Positions 9,038 to 18,209 are shown, numbered from the stretch's first letter. The stretch: DNA of 64,000 bases from CAVRUZ01 sp963724495 (GCA_963724495.1 CAVRUZ010000003.1:62001-126000), one strand, 5' to 3'. Made by a program: numbers and translations. Notes: generated from the letters alone by a model not told the origin.

Positions 9038-10048
9038 ATGTCAGCACTGCGCGTTCTCTACATCGGCGGCACCGGCATCATCAGCACGGCGTGCGTCACC
9101 GAGTCGATCCAGCAGGGTCACGACGTCACGATCCTCAACCGTGGCCAGAGCTCCCGTCGCGACCCTCATCCCGATGCCCGCCTGGTCACCGGGGACATCC
9201 GCGATCCGGACTCGGCGCGTTCGGCCCTCGGCGATGCCACGTTCGATGTGGTGTGCAGCTTCGTCAGCTTCACCACCGACCACGTGCTCACCGATCTCGA
9301 GCTGTTCCGCGGGAAGGTGGGGCAGTACGTCTTCATCTCGTCCGCGTCGGCCTACCAGACACCCCCGACCCACATGCCCGTGACCGAGTCGACGCCGCTC
9401 CGCAACCCCTACTGGCAGTACTCGCGCGACAAGATCGCCTGCGAGGACCTCCTGCTGAAGACATACCGCGACGAGGCCTTCCCGATGACGATCGTGCGGC
9501 CGAGTCACACCTACGACCACACGAGCATCGTCTTCGACGGTGGCTGGACGCTGGTCGACCGCATGCGGCGAGGGGTCGAGGTGGTCGTCCCGGGTGACGG
9601 CACGTCGCTGTGGACGCTCACGCACGTCGACGACTTCGCTCCCGGCTTCGTCGGCCTGCTGGGACGCGATGCCGCCATCGGTGAGGCCTTCCACATCACG
9701 TCCGACGAAGCCCTGACCTGGAACGCGATCTTCACCGAGATGGCCCATGCGGCGGGAACGGAGCCCAAGCTCGTGCACGTGGCGACGGACGCGATCGACG
9801 CCGCGGATCCCAAGCTGGGTGCCGGCCTGGTCGGTGACAAGTCGAACACGATGATCTTCGACAACACCAAGCTGCGGACCCTGGTGCCGACGTTCAACTG
9901 CCCGACGCCGTTCAGCCAGGGAGCGCGCGAGATCGTCGACTGGTACGACGCCGACGAGTCGCGCAAGACCGTCGACGACAAGGTCAACGCGTTGCAGGAC
10001 ATGCTGATCGAGGCCTACCGGCCGGGCAAGGTGCAACCGGCCGGCTGA
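9038..10048 (+). CDS. NAD-dependent epimerase/dehydratase family protein
   Basis: A 336-residue extended SDR. The Rossmann glycine motif is LYIGGTGIISTACV, the acidic NAD-site region is GDIRDPDS, the catalytic serine strand is VFISSASAYQTPP, and the YxxxK pair is in WQYSRDKIACE. IVRPSHTYD and LWTLTHVDDFAPG are substrate-domain signatures shared with chloroplast-stem-loop-binding-like/CSLREA-like atypical SDRs. It is probably a cytosolic sugar or sugar-nucleotide dehydrogenase/epimerase; the substrate is unknown. It is distinct from the leftward SDR at 1621-2604. It faces the universal stress gene tail-to-tail with a 9-bp gap. Confidence 0.87.
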   Translation: MSALRVLYIGGTGIISTACVTESIQQGHDVTILNRGQSSRRDPHPDARLVTGDIRDPDSARSALGDATFDVVCSFVSFTTDHVLTDLELFRGKVGQYVFISSASAYQTPPTHMPVTESTPLRNPYWQYSRDKIACEDLLLKTYRDEAFPMTIVRPSHTYDHTSIVFDGGWTLVDRMRRGVEVVVPGDGTSLWTLTHVDDFAPGFVGLLGRDAAIGEAFHITSDEALTWNAIFTEMAHAAGTEPKLVHVATDAIDAADPKLGAGLVGDKSNTMIFDNTKLRTLVPTFNCPTPFSQGAREIVDWYDADESRKTVDDKVNALQDMLIEAYRPGKVQPAG

Positions 10049-10057
10049 CGTCGTGCA

Positions 10058-10546
10058 CTAGTACGTGTCGTGCCTCATGCGCTCCGCGTCGCCGTGAGAT
10101 CGGTCGCGGACGACGACGACCGGGCACTCCGCGTGCGCCACCACGTGCTGGCTGACCGAGCCCAGCAGCGCTCCGACGAAGCCTCCATGACCGCGGGACC
10201 CCACCACCAGCAAGGCGGCGTCGGCGGCGATCGAGATCAGGGCCTCGGCCGGGTGGCCCTCCACCGCCTCGGCGGTGATGCTGGCCGTGCGGTTCTGCCC
10301 CGCCTCCGCCGCGATGCGCGCCACCTCGCCGGCGGCCGCGGCCGCGAGGTCGTCAAAGGCTACGACCGTGCTGCTGACCGCCATGAGGGTCGGCGGGTTG
10401 TTGTAGACCACGGGGTGTTGCCACGCCATCACGGCCTGGACGTCCACGCCTCGGAGTTCTGCTTCGTCCACCGCCCAGTGCAGTGCCGCTGTCGACGACT
10501 CCGACCCGTCGACGCCCACCACGATGCGTCCGGCTGTTCCCGACAT
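10058..10546 (-). CDS. universal stress protein family protein
   Basis: A single-domain USP of 162 residues. It opens with GRIVVGVDGSESSTAALHWA and ends with the ATP-binding G2xG9xGS-type motif (GSRGHGGFVGALLGSVS, then HVVAHAECPVVVV), so it should bind ATP. USPs modulate survival under starvation, hypoxia or redox stress in actinobacteria. The C-terminus is slightly longer than the usual PVVVVR end. Its upstream region, shared with the divergent cupin gene, holds three imperfect 19-bp tandem repeats (10594-10648) that could be a regulator site. Confidence 0.9.
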   Translation of the reverse strand: MSGTAGRIVVGVDGSESSTAALHWAVDEAELRGVDVQAVMAWQHPVVYNNPPTLMAVSSTVVAFDDLAAAAAGEVARIAAEAGQNRTASITAEAVEGHPAEALISIAADAALLVVGSRGHGGFVGALLGSVSQHVVAHAECPVVVVRDRSHGDAERMRHDTY

Positions 10547-10593
10547 GTCGTCTCCGATCCGCCAGTGCGGCGCTGCGTCCTACCGGCCGCACG

Positions 10594-10648
10594 TTGCCTG
10601 TCTACGGTTTGGTGCCTGCCTACCGCTTCAATGCTGCCTACGGTTTCA
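10594..10648. repeat. three imperfect ~19-bp tandem repeats between usp and cupin genes
   Basis: Three direct units can be lined up: TTGCCTGTCTACGGTTTGG (10594-10612), GTGCCTGCCTACCGCTTCA (10612-10630) and ATGCTGCCTACGGTTTCA (10631-10648). The shared core is GCCTNCCTACSGYTT. They sit in the 207-bp divergent intergenic region, 48 bp upstream of the USP start and about 105 bp upstream of the cupin start. A period of about 19 bp is near two helical turns, which would suit a DNA-binding protein. No known operator consensus was recognised. Confidence 0.5.
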
Positions 10649-10753
10649 GTGACGGCCAGAAATACACCACGACGGATCGACCACCACGGCCAGCCCCGAC
10701 GTGGCCACGGGAGATGCCTGGTCCAACGGCCGGCTAGAACAGGAGTGCTGGAG

Positions 10754-11086
10754 ATGCAGACGATCTCTCTCGACGCGTTGGCTCGTGACCTGCTGGGCCG
10801 GGCGGCCTCCGCCGGTGGCGGCCACACGGCGGACACCGTCGTCGGCGGCCATGAGCGGGTGCTCCGACAGACCGTCATCGCGATGGTCGAGGGAGCTGTG
10901 CTGTCCGAGCACGAGAACCCAGGTGAGGCGACCGTGCATGTGCTCAGCGGCGAGGTACGTCTCGTGGCCGGCGACGAGTCGTGGGCCGGGCGGCCAGGCG
11001 ACCTCATCGTGGTTCCGGACGCACGCCACCGGCTCGAGGCGCTGGTGGACTCGGCGGTGCTCCTGACCGTTGCCAAGCTGGCGTAG
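10754..11086 (+). CDS. cupin-domain protein
   Basis: The start is ATG 10754 (MQTISLDALARDLLG) after an AGGAG at about 10741; the longer open frame from 10070 is the shadow of the USP gene. The 110-residue product has a single cupin barrel: SEHENPGEATVHVLSGEVRL is the first metal-ligand strand (E/H pattern), and GRPGDLIVVPDARHRLEAL is the second. Such small cupins bind a metal or act as sensors of stress or small molecules. It is transcribed divergently from the USP and shares its repeat-containing promoter region, which suggests a linked stress role. Confidence 0.85.
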   Translation: MQTISLDALARDLLGRAASAGGGHTADTVVGGHERVLRQTVIAMVEGAVLSEHENPGEATVHVLSGEVRLVAGDESWAGRPGDLIVVPDARHRLEALVDSAVLLTVAKLA

Positions 11087-11098
11087 CCGGCCCGCGAG

Positions 11099-11773
11099 TC
11101 AACCTCCCGTCGGCGAGGCAACGTGGGGTGCCGGGGGAAGCACGCGGTCGAGCAGGGCGTAGATCGTGGCGATGACTGCCAACATGACCGTGATCCCGAG
11201 GCAGTACAGCAGCACCAGCGGGTACCCGTGCGTGTCCACGTCGACGAACGGGTACGGGTACCAGGAACTCAGCGCACCGTGCACGAGTGTGTAGCCCAGC
11301 CACAGCACCGGCCAGATCATCGCGAGCAGCACGGTCCGGAGCCCGATGCGGGGACGCGGCCCGAACATCACCCAGCCCACTACGACCAGGGCAGGAACGA
11401 CGTAGTGCAACAAGGTGTTGGCCGTGATCTCCTGCCAGCCATCGGGATCGTGCGTGGCGGCGAGAATGGCTGAGTACACGATGCCGGTGACCGTGATGCC
11501 GAACAGGGCAGCCAGTCGGAGCACCCGCCAGCCTGAACCGTCGCGGTCGGGCCGGAGGGCCAGTTGCAGCGAGACCAGGCCCGCCAGCACGTTGCTCTGA
11601 ATGGTGAAGAAACTGACCATGCGGAGCAGCCGCCCGAGAAGCTCTGTGCCGGCCAGAGTTCCGACCGCGTGTCCGGGTGGGAGCGACGAGACGCCGATGG
11701 TGATCCACAACTGGAGAACGATCGCCACCGCGACGCAGAGCGCGATGAGCCCGTGCCACCAGCGCGCCACCAT
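11099..11773 (-). CDS. Pr6Pr-family membrane protein
   Basis: A 224-residue integral membrane protein with about six hydrophobic segments, from LIALCVAVAIVLQLWITIGV near the N-terminus to VLLYCLGITVMLAVIATIYA near the C-terminus. The segments FFTIQSNVL, HYVVPALVVVGWVMF and SSWYPYPFVDVDTHGY are the hallmark Pr6Pr signatures. The function of the family is not established. It is transcribed left, just downstream of the ABC permease stop (44 bp gap), and may be co-transcribed with the ABC genes. Convergent with the cupin gene (12 bp gap). Confidence 0.85.
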   Translation of the reverse strand: MVARWWHGLIALCVAVAIVLQLWITIGVSSLPPGHAVGTLAGTELLGRLLRMVSFFTIQSNVLAGLVSLQLALRPDRDGSGWRVLRLAALFGITVTGIVYSAILAATHDPDGWQEITANTLLHYVVPALVVVGWVMFGPRPRIGLRTVLLAMIWPVLWLGYTLVHGALSSWYPYPFVDVDTHGYPLVLLYCLGITVMLAVIATIYALLDRVLPPAPHVASPTGG

Positions 11774-11816
11774 GGGCTGAGGCTAGGCGCATGGCCCGCC
11801 GCCGTTGCGGGAGCTG

Positions 11817-12708
11817 TCAGCCGCTGACGTCCTTGGCCGTGAATCGCGCCCAGGCCGCCGCCAGGAAGACGGCCGCGTACGCAAGGTCGACGAGTAAGCC
11901 TCGCGAGATCGTGTCCAACAGGACCGGATCGCGCAGCAGGTCGGCGAAAGCGAGCCACCGGTCGACGAGCAGCCACGGGTGCAGCCAGTCGAGTTGCGGG
12001 ATGGAGTCGAGGATCCACATCAGCGTGCTGAGAGCGACGGTGGCGATCGTCGCCCCAAGAGGCTGCTCGGTCAGCGTCGACACGAACAGGCCGATCGCTG
12101 CGAGCGCACCGAGGCCGGCGGTGAGGTACAGGGCTGCCAGCAGCAGGCGCAGGAGCGCGGGTGCGAAGTCCAGTTGCGTTCCCGACAGCAGCGTCACCGG
12201 ACCGAATCCGAACGCGATACCGCCGGCCACCAGATCCGGCCAGGGCGACGGCGAGAACTCCGATGAACGCACCGATCAGCAGCGAGAGGTACTTCATGGC
12301 GAGCAGCGTGGTCCGCCCGACGGGCACCGTGAGCAGATAGCGCAGCGTGCCGAGGTTCGCCTCCCCGGCGATGGAATCGCCACTGAGCCAGGAGACCGCC
12401 AGCGGCAGGAACAGCCCGATCTCGATCCCGAGCGCGGCCAGCGCGACGAAGTAGCCGTTGTTGATGGCCGCGGCGAGGAACAGCGGACCGCCCTCGCCGG
12501 ACTCGCCGCCGTCTGAAGACGCCTTCAGGGCGATCGTCATGATCACCGGGATCACCATCAGGACGCCGATGCCGGCCTGGTTGCGTCGTCGCCCGACGAT
12601 CAGCCGCATCTCCGAGAGCAGCAACCGGCCGAATGCCGCCGGTGTCCGCTTGCCGCTGAGCTGGAGCGGCGCGGTCGGAGCCATCTGCTGCGGGTCAGCC
12701 ACTGACAT
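11817..12708 (-). pseudogene. ABC-2 type transporter permease, frameshifted
   Basis: The N-terminal half (from 12708) reads MSVADPQQMAPTAPLQLSG, then a helix GIGVLMVIPVIMTIAL, a periplasmic loop and AALGIEIGLFLPLAVSWLSG. It also has the ABC-2 signature region GDSIAGEANLGTLRYLL and PVGRTTLLAMKYLSLL. The frame breaks at about 12236-12242, and the rest (LVAGGIAFGFGPVTLL to WARFTAKDVSG) continues in another frame to 11817. Joined, the protein is about 296 residues with six membrane segments. The 5' end overlaps the end of the ATPase gene (12695), so the two are one exporter. Probably a lipid, bacteriocin or drug exporter; substrate unknown. Confidence 0.75.
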
Positions 12709-13657
12709 CGAACCCGGCTCCGGTCAGGGCGATGAACTCGTCCTCGAGGCTCGGCCGTCGCACCAGGAACTCCGTCACCGGTACGTCGGCACGGACCAAC
12801 GAGGCGATGACCAGGTCGGCCGGCAAGTCGCCGAGCAGGCCGTGCGCGCCGTCGGACACCGCGATGACCTCGTCCATGCCCAGGCCGGTCAGGACCGTGG
12901 CCGCCAGGTCGGGACGGTTGGTGCGAACCCAGGCGATCGGTGCGAACGCCGAGGTGACGTCGCCGATGGGTCCCTGCGCCACCAGAGAACCGGCGCGCAT
13001 CACGCCGACGTGCGTGCACACCTGCTCGACCTCGGAGAGCAGATGGCTCGAGACGAACACCGTCGCCCCGTCGTGGTTCAGCTGGCTGATGAGACTGCGG
13101 ACCTCGCGGGTGCCCTGCGGGTCGAGGCCGTTCGTGGGCTCGTCCAGCACCAGCAGCTCCCGCGGCATCAGCAGGGCCGCGGCGATCGCCAGCCGCTGCC
13201 GCATGCCAAGGGAGTAGGCCCGGTACCGCTTGGTCGCGGCCGACAGCAGGCCGACGCGATCGAGGGCAGCGTCGATGCGGCTTCGGCTGGTGCGGGGGTC
13301 GGCCAGGGCGTCGGCGGCATCCAGGCGCTGCAGGTTCGCCCGACCGGACAGGTACAGGTGGAAGGCCGGGCCCTCGACAAGGGCACCGACGCGCTGCAAC
13401 GCCGCTGACGCCGCTGCGGGCATGGCGCCGCCGAGCATCGTGATGTCACCGGCGGAGGGATGGATCAGGCCCAGCAGCATCCGGATCGTCGTCGTCTTGC
13501 CGGAGCCGTTCGGGCCGAGGAAGCCGTAGATCGCACCACGCGGAACGTCGAGGTCGACGTCGTCGACTGCGGCATAGGACCCGAATCGCTTGGTCAGGCC
13601 GCGGGTGGAGATGGCAGCCAAGCTCGTGACCGGTGCGCTGGACTCGGTCAGCGTCAT
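12695..13657 (-). CDS. ABC transporter ATP-binding protein
   Basis: The start is taken as ATG 13657 (MTLTESSAPVTSLAAIS); an upstream in-frame start at 13723 is possible. Walker A is GPNGSGKTT, the ABC signature is YSLGMRQRL, Walker B with catalytic Glu is LLVLDEPTNGLDPQG, and the H-loop is SSHLL. Length (320 residues) and the C-terminal extension ending EDEFIALTG are typical of ABC-2 exporter ATPases (CcmA/DrrA group). It powers the permease encoded by the overlapping downstream gene. Substrate unknown. Confidence 0.92.
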   Translation of the reverse strand: MTLTESSAPVTSLAAISTRGLTKRFGSYAAVDDVDLDVPRGAIYGFLGPNGSGKTTTIRMLLGLIHPSAGDITMLGGAMPAAASAALQRVGALVEGPAFHLYLSGRANLQRLDAADALADPRTSRSRIDAALDRVGLLSAATKRYRAYSLGMRQRLAIAAALLMPRELLVLDEPTNGLDPQGTREVRSLISQLNHDGATVFVSSHLLSEVEQVCTHVGVMRAGSLVAQGPIGDVTSAFAPIAWVRTNRPDLAATVLTGLGMDEVIAVSDGAHGLLGDLPADLVIASLVRADVPVTEFLVRRPSLEDEFIALTGAGFDVSG

Positions 13658-13838
13658 ACGTGGCGGGCTGGCCAGGCGGGCGGACCGTGCCGCCGGCGGC
13701 GAGGCACCGGCGGCTGACGCCACCGCAGCTCACCCGGCGTAGCGCCAGCGGCGTCCGCATCGGGCTCCCGGACGCGGCTGAAGCGGCTACGGCGGTCGAG
13801 CGGTGAGGCTCCGGCCGACGCTGGGTTCACGGCCCGGG

Positions 13839-14933
13839 TCACGGCGTCAGTGCGGAGTACAACCGCTCAGCCGGAACCGCTCCGATCGCCACCCGGCCGT
13901 CGTCGGTCAGCACGGCGGAGAACAGCGTGCCGGTCAGGAGGCGACCGGTTCCCCAGCTGCCGGAGACCTTCGGCAACGCCGCCAGCGGGTTGCCCGACCG
14001 GGGGTTGCCTGCGTTCGGACCGCCCCGGTGGCCACGGTTCTCGTGCACGTGTCCGACCTTGGCGACCACAACGGCGTTCCAGCCCTTGCCGACCACGGTC
14101 GGGCGGTCACCGGCCTTCAGGTTCGGCTTGCCCGGTGCCTTGGAGGGAAGTGCCTGCTCCTTGACCTTCGCACCGGGCGGCGGCGTGAACTCGAACACCG
14201 ATGCGGCCGGCTTGTCGAAGCTGACCTTGGTGTAGCCGACCTCGATCGCGGGGTTCTGCGCGCGCACCGAGTAGACCTGCACGCGGAGCGGGACGTGGGT
14301 CTTGGCGTCGATCCCCAGCTGCACGCGACTGACCAGCGTGTCACCAGTGCGTGGTTGCAGCACCAGCTCGTAGACGCCACGACCGGCCACGGTGTCGGTA
14401 CCAGATGTGCTGACCCTGGTGGTGGGGTCGACGGACTTCAGCAGCTCCTCGGCGAGGTCCTGCGGAGAGGCCTTCTGCGGAAGCGGCTTGGCGGTCTTGT
14501 CCTTCGCCGGGAGGGTGGTGTGGACGGCGGTGTTGTCGTTGCTGTTCCAGTGCCAGACGTCCTGACCGTTGCGGATCACGTCGCTCTCGCCACCGCGTCC
14601 GACCACTGCCAGCCGCTGCTTGGTCTCGCCGTCGGCCCAGACGCGAAGCGTGTGCTCGCCGCTGACCAGCGACTGAAGGTCGGAGCTGGCGGAGTCGCTC
14701 AAGAGGCCTTCGGGGAGACCGAGGTTGGCGGTGGAGCGCACGGTGCCGGAGATCGTCTGCGTGTCGGCCTTCTGCAGGTCGACGAGAAGCTGCTCGGCCG
14801 TGCGTGGCGGCAGACCGGAGTCGGCGCCGGCGTTGGTGAGGGCGCCACCGCCCAGACCGATGCCCACTGCCAGGGCCGCGACGGCGAACGGCGCGACGTA
14901 GCGGGCGCGCCGGCGAGCAGAGGGTGTGCGCAT
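13839..14933 (-). CDS. secreted LolA/RseB-like protein
   Basis: A 364-residue protein with a signal-type N-terminus: MRTPSARRRARYVAPFAVAA followed by a hydrophobic stretch and an AGADS-type cleavage region. The rest has the pattern of the LolA/LppX/RseB beta-barrel half-shell: repeated short strands such as SGTVRSTANLGLPEG, HTLRVWADGETKQRLAVV, DVWHWNSNDNTAVHT and RVQLGIDAKTHVPLRVQVYS. Actinobacterial members lie outside the membrane and may bind lipids or act as anti-sigma-associated sensors; the ligand is unknown. No sigma/anti-sigma gene is adjacent. Divergent from the enolase-superfamily gene. Confidence 0.75.
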   Translation of the reverse strand: MRTPSARRRARYVAPFAVAALAVGIGLGGGALTNAGADSGLPPRTAEQLLVDLQKADTQTISGTVRSTANLGLPEGLLSDSASSDLQSLVSGEHTLRVWADGETKQRLAVVGRGGESDVIRNGQDVWHWNSNDNTAVHTTLPAKDKTAKPLPQKASPQDLAEELLKSVDPTTRVSTSGTDTVAGRGVYELVLQPRTGDTLVSRVQLGIDAKTHVPLRVQVYSVRAQNPAIEVGYTKVSFDKPAASVFEFTPPPGAKVKEQALPSKAPGKPNLKAGDRPTVVGKGWNAVVVAKVGHVHENRGHRGGPNAGNPRSGNPLAALPKVSGSWGTGRLLTGTLFSAVLTDDGRVAIGAVPAERLYSALTP

Positions 14934-15171
14934 AGGTCCAGTGTGCCTGAGTGGGGGTTACGCCGCGAGGCTTCAAATGTGAAGGTCTTGTGGCTTCCCT
15001 GTGGTGCCGAGCGAAGCTCTGCTCCTGCGCAGCCGGCTGCGGGAAGCAGCCGGTCGGCCTCCAGCGGACCACCTGTGCCCGCGAGCGCCGAGGTCGCAGT
15101 GGCGGTCCTATCGTGGTCGGCGGTGTGCTGACGCCGTCGGGGCCCGGCCGCCGAAGAGGCGGGGAGGCAGC

Positions 15172-16299
15172 GTGCGGATCACGGGGTACCGGGTCCTTTC
15201 GACTTCGATCGACCGAGGGCGCCGTCTGGGCGACGTGAACGGCGTCTATCCGAGCACGGTCTCGGGGGTGTCGATCCTGCTGATCGACACCGACGTCGGC
15301 GTCACCGGAGTCGCGGCCGGCGGAACGACCCTGATCGAGCGCGTGTGGCCGGCGGTCGAGGGTGAGGACCCGCGTTCGGTGACCGCGGTGTACGACCGGA
15401 TGCTCGCGCACGCCTTCAAGGCGGGGCACATCGGTCAGCTGTACGGGACGATCGGCGCCCTCGACACCGCGCTGTGGGACATCAAGGCCAAGGCGGCCGG
15501 TGAACCCCTGTGGCGGTTGCTCGGCGCCCGGGACCGGAGGGTGCCCGGTTACGCGTCCGGGCTGGACTTCGGGCTCACCGACGACGAGCTGTTCTCCCTC
15601 TACGCCTCGTTCGCCGAGCGTGGCTTCACCGCCGCGAAGTTGAAGGGTGGGCTCAACCTCGACGACGACCTCCGGCGGTTCGGGATCATTCGCGACGCCC
15701 TCCGCGTCGCCCACCCGGTGCTCATGCTCGACGCGAACGAGTGCTGGAACCCCAAGCAGGCTGTCCGATACCTGCGTCGACTGGAGGAGAGCGTCGACCT
15801 GGCGTGGATCGAGGAGCCGGTCCGGCGGTGGGACACCGAGGGCCTGACGACGGTCGGCCACTCCGTTCGGGCGGCCGTCGCCACCGGTGAGAACCTCAGC
15901 GGGCTCGAGCAGTTCCGCCCGCTGATCGCCGGACGTGCCCTCGACATCGCCCAGCCTGGCAGCGGGTGGGGCGTCACCCACGCCCTCCGTGTCGCCGCAC
16001 TCGCTCACGGGCACGACCTGCTGGTGAGCCCGGTGGGCTTCGTCGCCGGGCCGGCTGCCGCGGTGATGGCAGCCGTCCCCAACCATGTCGTCAGCGAGGT
16101 GCAGGGACTCACTTTCCCGGACGGCCTCCTGGTCGACGGGGACTTCGACGACGGCGCATTCGTCCTCGGCGACAACCCGGGCAACGGGTTCAGCGTCGAC
16201 GAGTCGGCCCTCGAGCTGCCGGAACCCGCCGAGCCAACCGACGAGGGACCGGACGTCCGGCCCGCTGATGCGGGTCTGCGTCTCGGTCTGTACGGCTAG
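15172..16299 (+). CDS. enolase-superfamily (mandelate racemase/muconate lactonizing) enzyme
   Basis: The start is GTG 15172 (VRITGYRVLSTSIDRG) behind a GGGGAGG ribosome binding site. After a capping domain, the barrel shows AAKLKGG (the KxK-type base region), VLMLDANECW (first acidic metal ligand), WIEEPVRRWD (second) and VATGENLSG (third, ATGE). QPGSGWGVTHALRVAALAHG is the later catalytic His/Asp region. The family abstracts a proton alpha to a carboxylate, usually to dehydrate a sugar acid or racemise an acid. The substrate cannot be named. It is 3 bp upstream of the pirin gene, so the two are probably co-transcribed. Confidence 0.88.
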   Translation: MRITGYRVLSTSIDRGRRLGDVNGVYPSTVSGVSILLIDTDVGVTGVAAGGTTLIERVWPAVEGEDPRSVTAVYDRMLAHAFKAGHIGQLYGTIGALDTALWDIKAKAAGEPLWRLLGARDRRVPGYASGLDFGLTDDELFSLYASFAERGFTAAKLKGGLNLDDDLRRFGIIRDALRVAHPVLMLDANECWNPKQAVRYLRRLEESVDLAWIEEPVRRWDTEGLTTVGHSVRAAVATGENLSGLEQFRPLIAGRALDIAQPGSGWGVTHALRVAALAHGHDLLVSPVGFVAGPAAAVMAAVPNHVVSEVQGLTFPDGLLVDGDFDDGAFVLGDNPGNGFSVDESALELPEPAEPTDEGPDVRPADAGLRLGLYG

Positions 16300-16302
16300 G
16301 CC

Positions 16303-17292
16303 ATGAGCAACACCGAACGCGCGCCGCAGCCAGTGGTGTGCCAGCCGAGCGACGAGCGGCCGCTCGACCAGCACGGCGTCCAGGTCATCGCACCGCGCGA
16401 GGTGCCGCTCGGCGGACCACGGGCCATGACCGTCCGCCGCACGCTGCCGAGCCGGCAGCGTTCGTTCGTGGGTGCCTGGTGCTTCGTCGACCATTACGGG
16501 CCGGACGACGTGCGCTCCTCCGGCGGCATGGACGTCCCGCCGCATCCGCACACCGGGTTGGCGACCGTGAGCTGGCTGTTCGAGGGGGAGGTGGAGCACC
16601 GGGACTCGGCCGGCGTGCACACGCTGATCCGGCCCGGCGAGCTGAACCTCATGACCAGCGGGGCTGGCATCGCGCACTCGGAGGTGTCGACCGCACGCAC
16701 GAGCGCGCTGCACGGGGTGCAGTTGTGGGTGGTGCTTCCCGCTGATCGCGCTCAGGACGAACGGGACTTCGCGCACTTCGCGCCGGAGTGGGTGACGCGG
16801 CCGTCGTTGCGGTTCCGCGTGTTCCTCGGCGAGATCGAAGGACACAGCTCACCGGTGAGCACGCCGACCCCTTTGGTCGGGGCGGAGGTGATCGTGGAGC
16901 CCGGCGCGGAGTGGCACCCGGCCGTCGATCGCGGTCACGAGCACGCGGTGCTGGTCGACACGGGTGAGGTCACCGTCAACGAGGTTCCGCTCGGTCGCGG
17001 GGAGCTGGGCTGCGTCGACGTCGGTCTGAGCGAACTCCGGATCGCCAACCAGGGCTCCGATCCGGCTCGGTTGCTGCTTCTCGGTGGGGAGCCGTTCGAC
17101 GAGGACGTGATCATGTGGTGGAACTTCATCGGGCGGTCCGGCGAGGAGATCGCGCGCTACCGGCAGGAGTGGCAGGACGGCGCAGCGCGGTTCGGAGCCG
17201 TCGTCGGGTACACCGGTTCGGTCGACCGACTGCCCGCTCCGGCGCTGCCGACGACGAACCTCAAGCCACGCGGCAATCGACGAAAGCGCTGA
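16303..17292 (+). CDS. pirin family protein
   Basis: A 329-residue bicupin. The N-terminal cupin has the metal ligands in DVPPHPHTGLATVSWLFEGE and VEHRDSAG. The motif GELNLMTSGAGIAHSE is the highly conserved pirin signature. A second cupin follows (VIVEPGAEWHPAVDRGHEHA to LLLGGEPFDE). Bacterial pirins bind iron and some have quercetinase activity, whereas others regulate metabolic enzymes. It starts 3 bp after the enolase-superfamily stop. The C-terminus is longer and more basic than usual (LKPRGNRRKR). Confidence 0.92.
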   Translation: MSNTERAPQPVVCQPSDERPLDQHGVQVIAPREVPLGGPRAMTVRRTLPSRQRSFVGAWCFVDHYGPDDVRSSGGMDVPPHPHTGLATVSWLFEGEVEHRDSAGVHTLIRPGELNLMTSGAGIAHSEVSTARTSALHGVQLWVVLPADRAQDERDFAHFAPEWVTRPSLRFRVFLGEIEGHSSPVSTPTPLVGAEVIVEPGAEWHPAVDRGHEHAVLVDTGEVTVNEVPLGRGELGCVDVGLSELRIANQGSDPARLLLLGGEPFDEDVIMWWNFIGRSGEEIARYRQEWQDGAARFGAVVGYTGSVDRLPAPALPTTNLKPRGNRRKR

Positions 17293-17293
17293 G

Positions 17294-17695
17294 CTAGTTC
17301 GGGTTCTGCGGTACCACCGACAGGAACGCGCGCTGGTCCTCGACGAGATCGTTCTGCCGCAGCGGCGCGAATCGGCAGACGAACACCTGGCCGGTATCGC
17401 CGTCCTGCGAGTCGACCGCATGGGCCCACGAGCCTGAGGGTCGGTCCTGGAGCAGGGTCGCGGTGACGTAGGCCGTGCGTCGCGCTGCACCAGTCTGCGG
17501 ATGTGGGGAGTCCTCGTAGCCGAGCATGCCGGTGAACCGCACCGCCAGGCCGGTCTCCTCGAACACCTCGCGTTCCGCGGCCGCCCTGACCGACTCGCCA
17601 GGTGCGATCCCTCCGGCCGGCACCTGGACGCCTGCTGGCTGGTCTCGGTGCTCGAACACCAACAGGCTGTCGTCGTGGGTCACATAGACGCACAC
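17294..17695 (-). CDS. NUDIX hydrolase
   Basis: A small 133-residue NUDIX protein. The Nudix box is visible as GGIAPGESV ... REVFEETGL, with the helix glutamates that bind the metal and diphosphate. It begins VCVYVTHDDSLLVFEHRDQP at a GTG, which is where an extra few residues could be missing: its own frame is closed by a TGA at 17723-17725. The substrate (a nucleoside diphosphate linked to some moiety) is unknown. It follows a GNAT gene whose frame lacks a stop, and the junction between the two is suspicious. Convergent with the pirin gene (1-2 bp). Confidence 0.8.
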   Translation of the reverse strand: MCVYVTHDDSLLVFEHRDQPAGVQVPAGGIAPGESVRAAAEREVFEETGLAVRFTGMLGYEDSPHPQTGAARRTAYVTATLLQDRPSGSWAHAVDSQDGDTGQVFVCRFAPLRQNDLVEDQRAFLSVVPQNPN

Positions 17696-17722
17696 GCTGC
17701 GGGCGAGGCCGGTCGGCTGCGT

Positions 17723-18209
17723 TCACCAGCACGGGCCTGCGCATGATGATGACCTCGACGCCTTCGCTGTCGATGAACGTGCGCAGCGGCCGGTAGCCGT
17801 GGGCCGCGTAGAGACGGTGGTTGCCGGTGGAGCGAGCGCCGGTGTACAGCTCGAACTCCTCTGTGCTCGACGCAGGCGTGTCGTGCACGTGCTGCAGCAG
17901 GCTGCCGCCGATGCCCCGGCCGAGCAGATCCGGCACCGTGGCAAGCCTGCCGACCTCGGTGATCGCGCCAGCCGGCTTCGCCCGCACGCTGCCGACGATG
18001 CGGGAGCGGGGCTGGTCGATCTCGGCGACATGCACCCGGAAGGCCGGGTCGGCGAGCACCTGCCGGGCTTCCTCGACGGTCTCCTGCATGGGCGGCAACC
18101 GCGGGTGGCCGTAGATGTGCGCCTCGGCCAGGAACGCCGCCCGCTGCAGCGTGATGAGCTCGCCGAGGTCGTCGGGCTCCGCGTCGCGGACTCGGAAGGA
18201 CAGACCCAC
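17723..18209 (-). CDS. GNAT-family N-acetyltransferase, 3' end uncertain
   Basis: From GTG 18209 the protein reads VGLSFRVRDAEPDDLGELIT, the usual first beta-strand and helix of GNAT proteins. The acetyl-CoA loop is LATVPDLLGRGIGGSLLQHV (the Q/RxxGxG/A motif as LGRGIGG). The C-terminal strand is HRLYAAHGYRPLRTF. In its own frame there is no stop until far inside the NUDIX gene. If a base is lost near 17726-17740 the protein would stop at 17723 (end given here). The acceptor amine is unknown. Another start (GTG at about 18230) is possible. Confidence 0.7.

Noticed and set aside
14341..16845. An 834-codon minus-strand open frame across the enolase-superfamily and LolA-like genes
   Set aside because: It has no recognisable domains, is rich in Arg, Pro and His, and is antisense to two well-supported genes.
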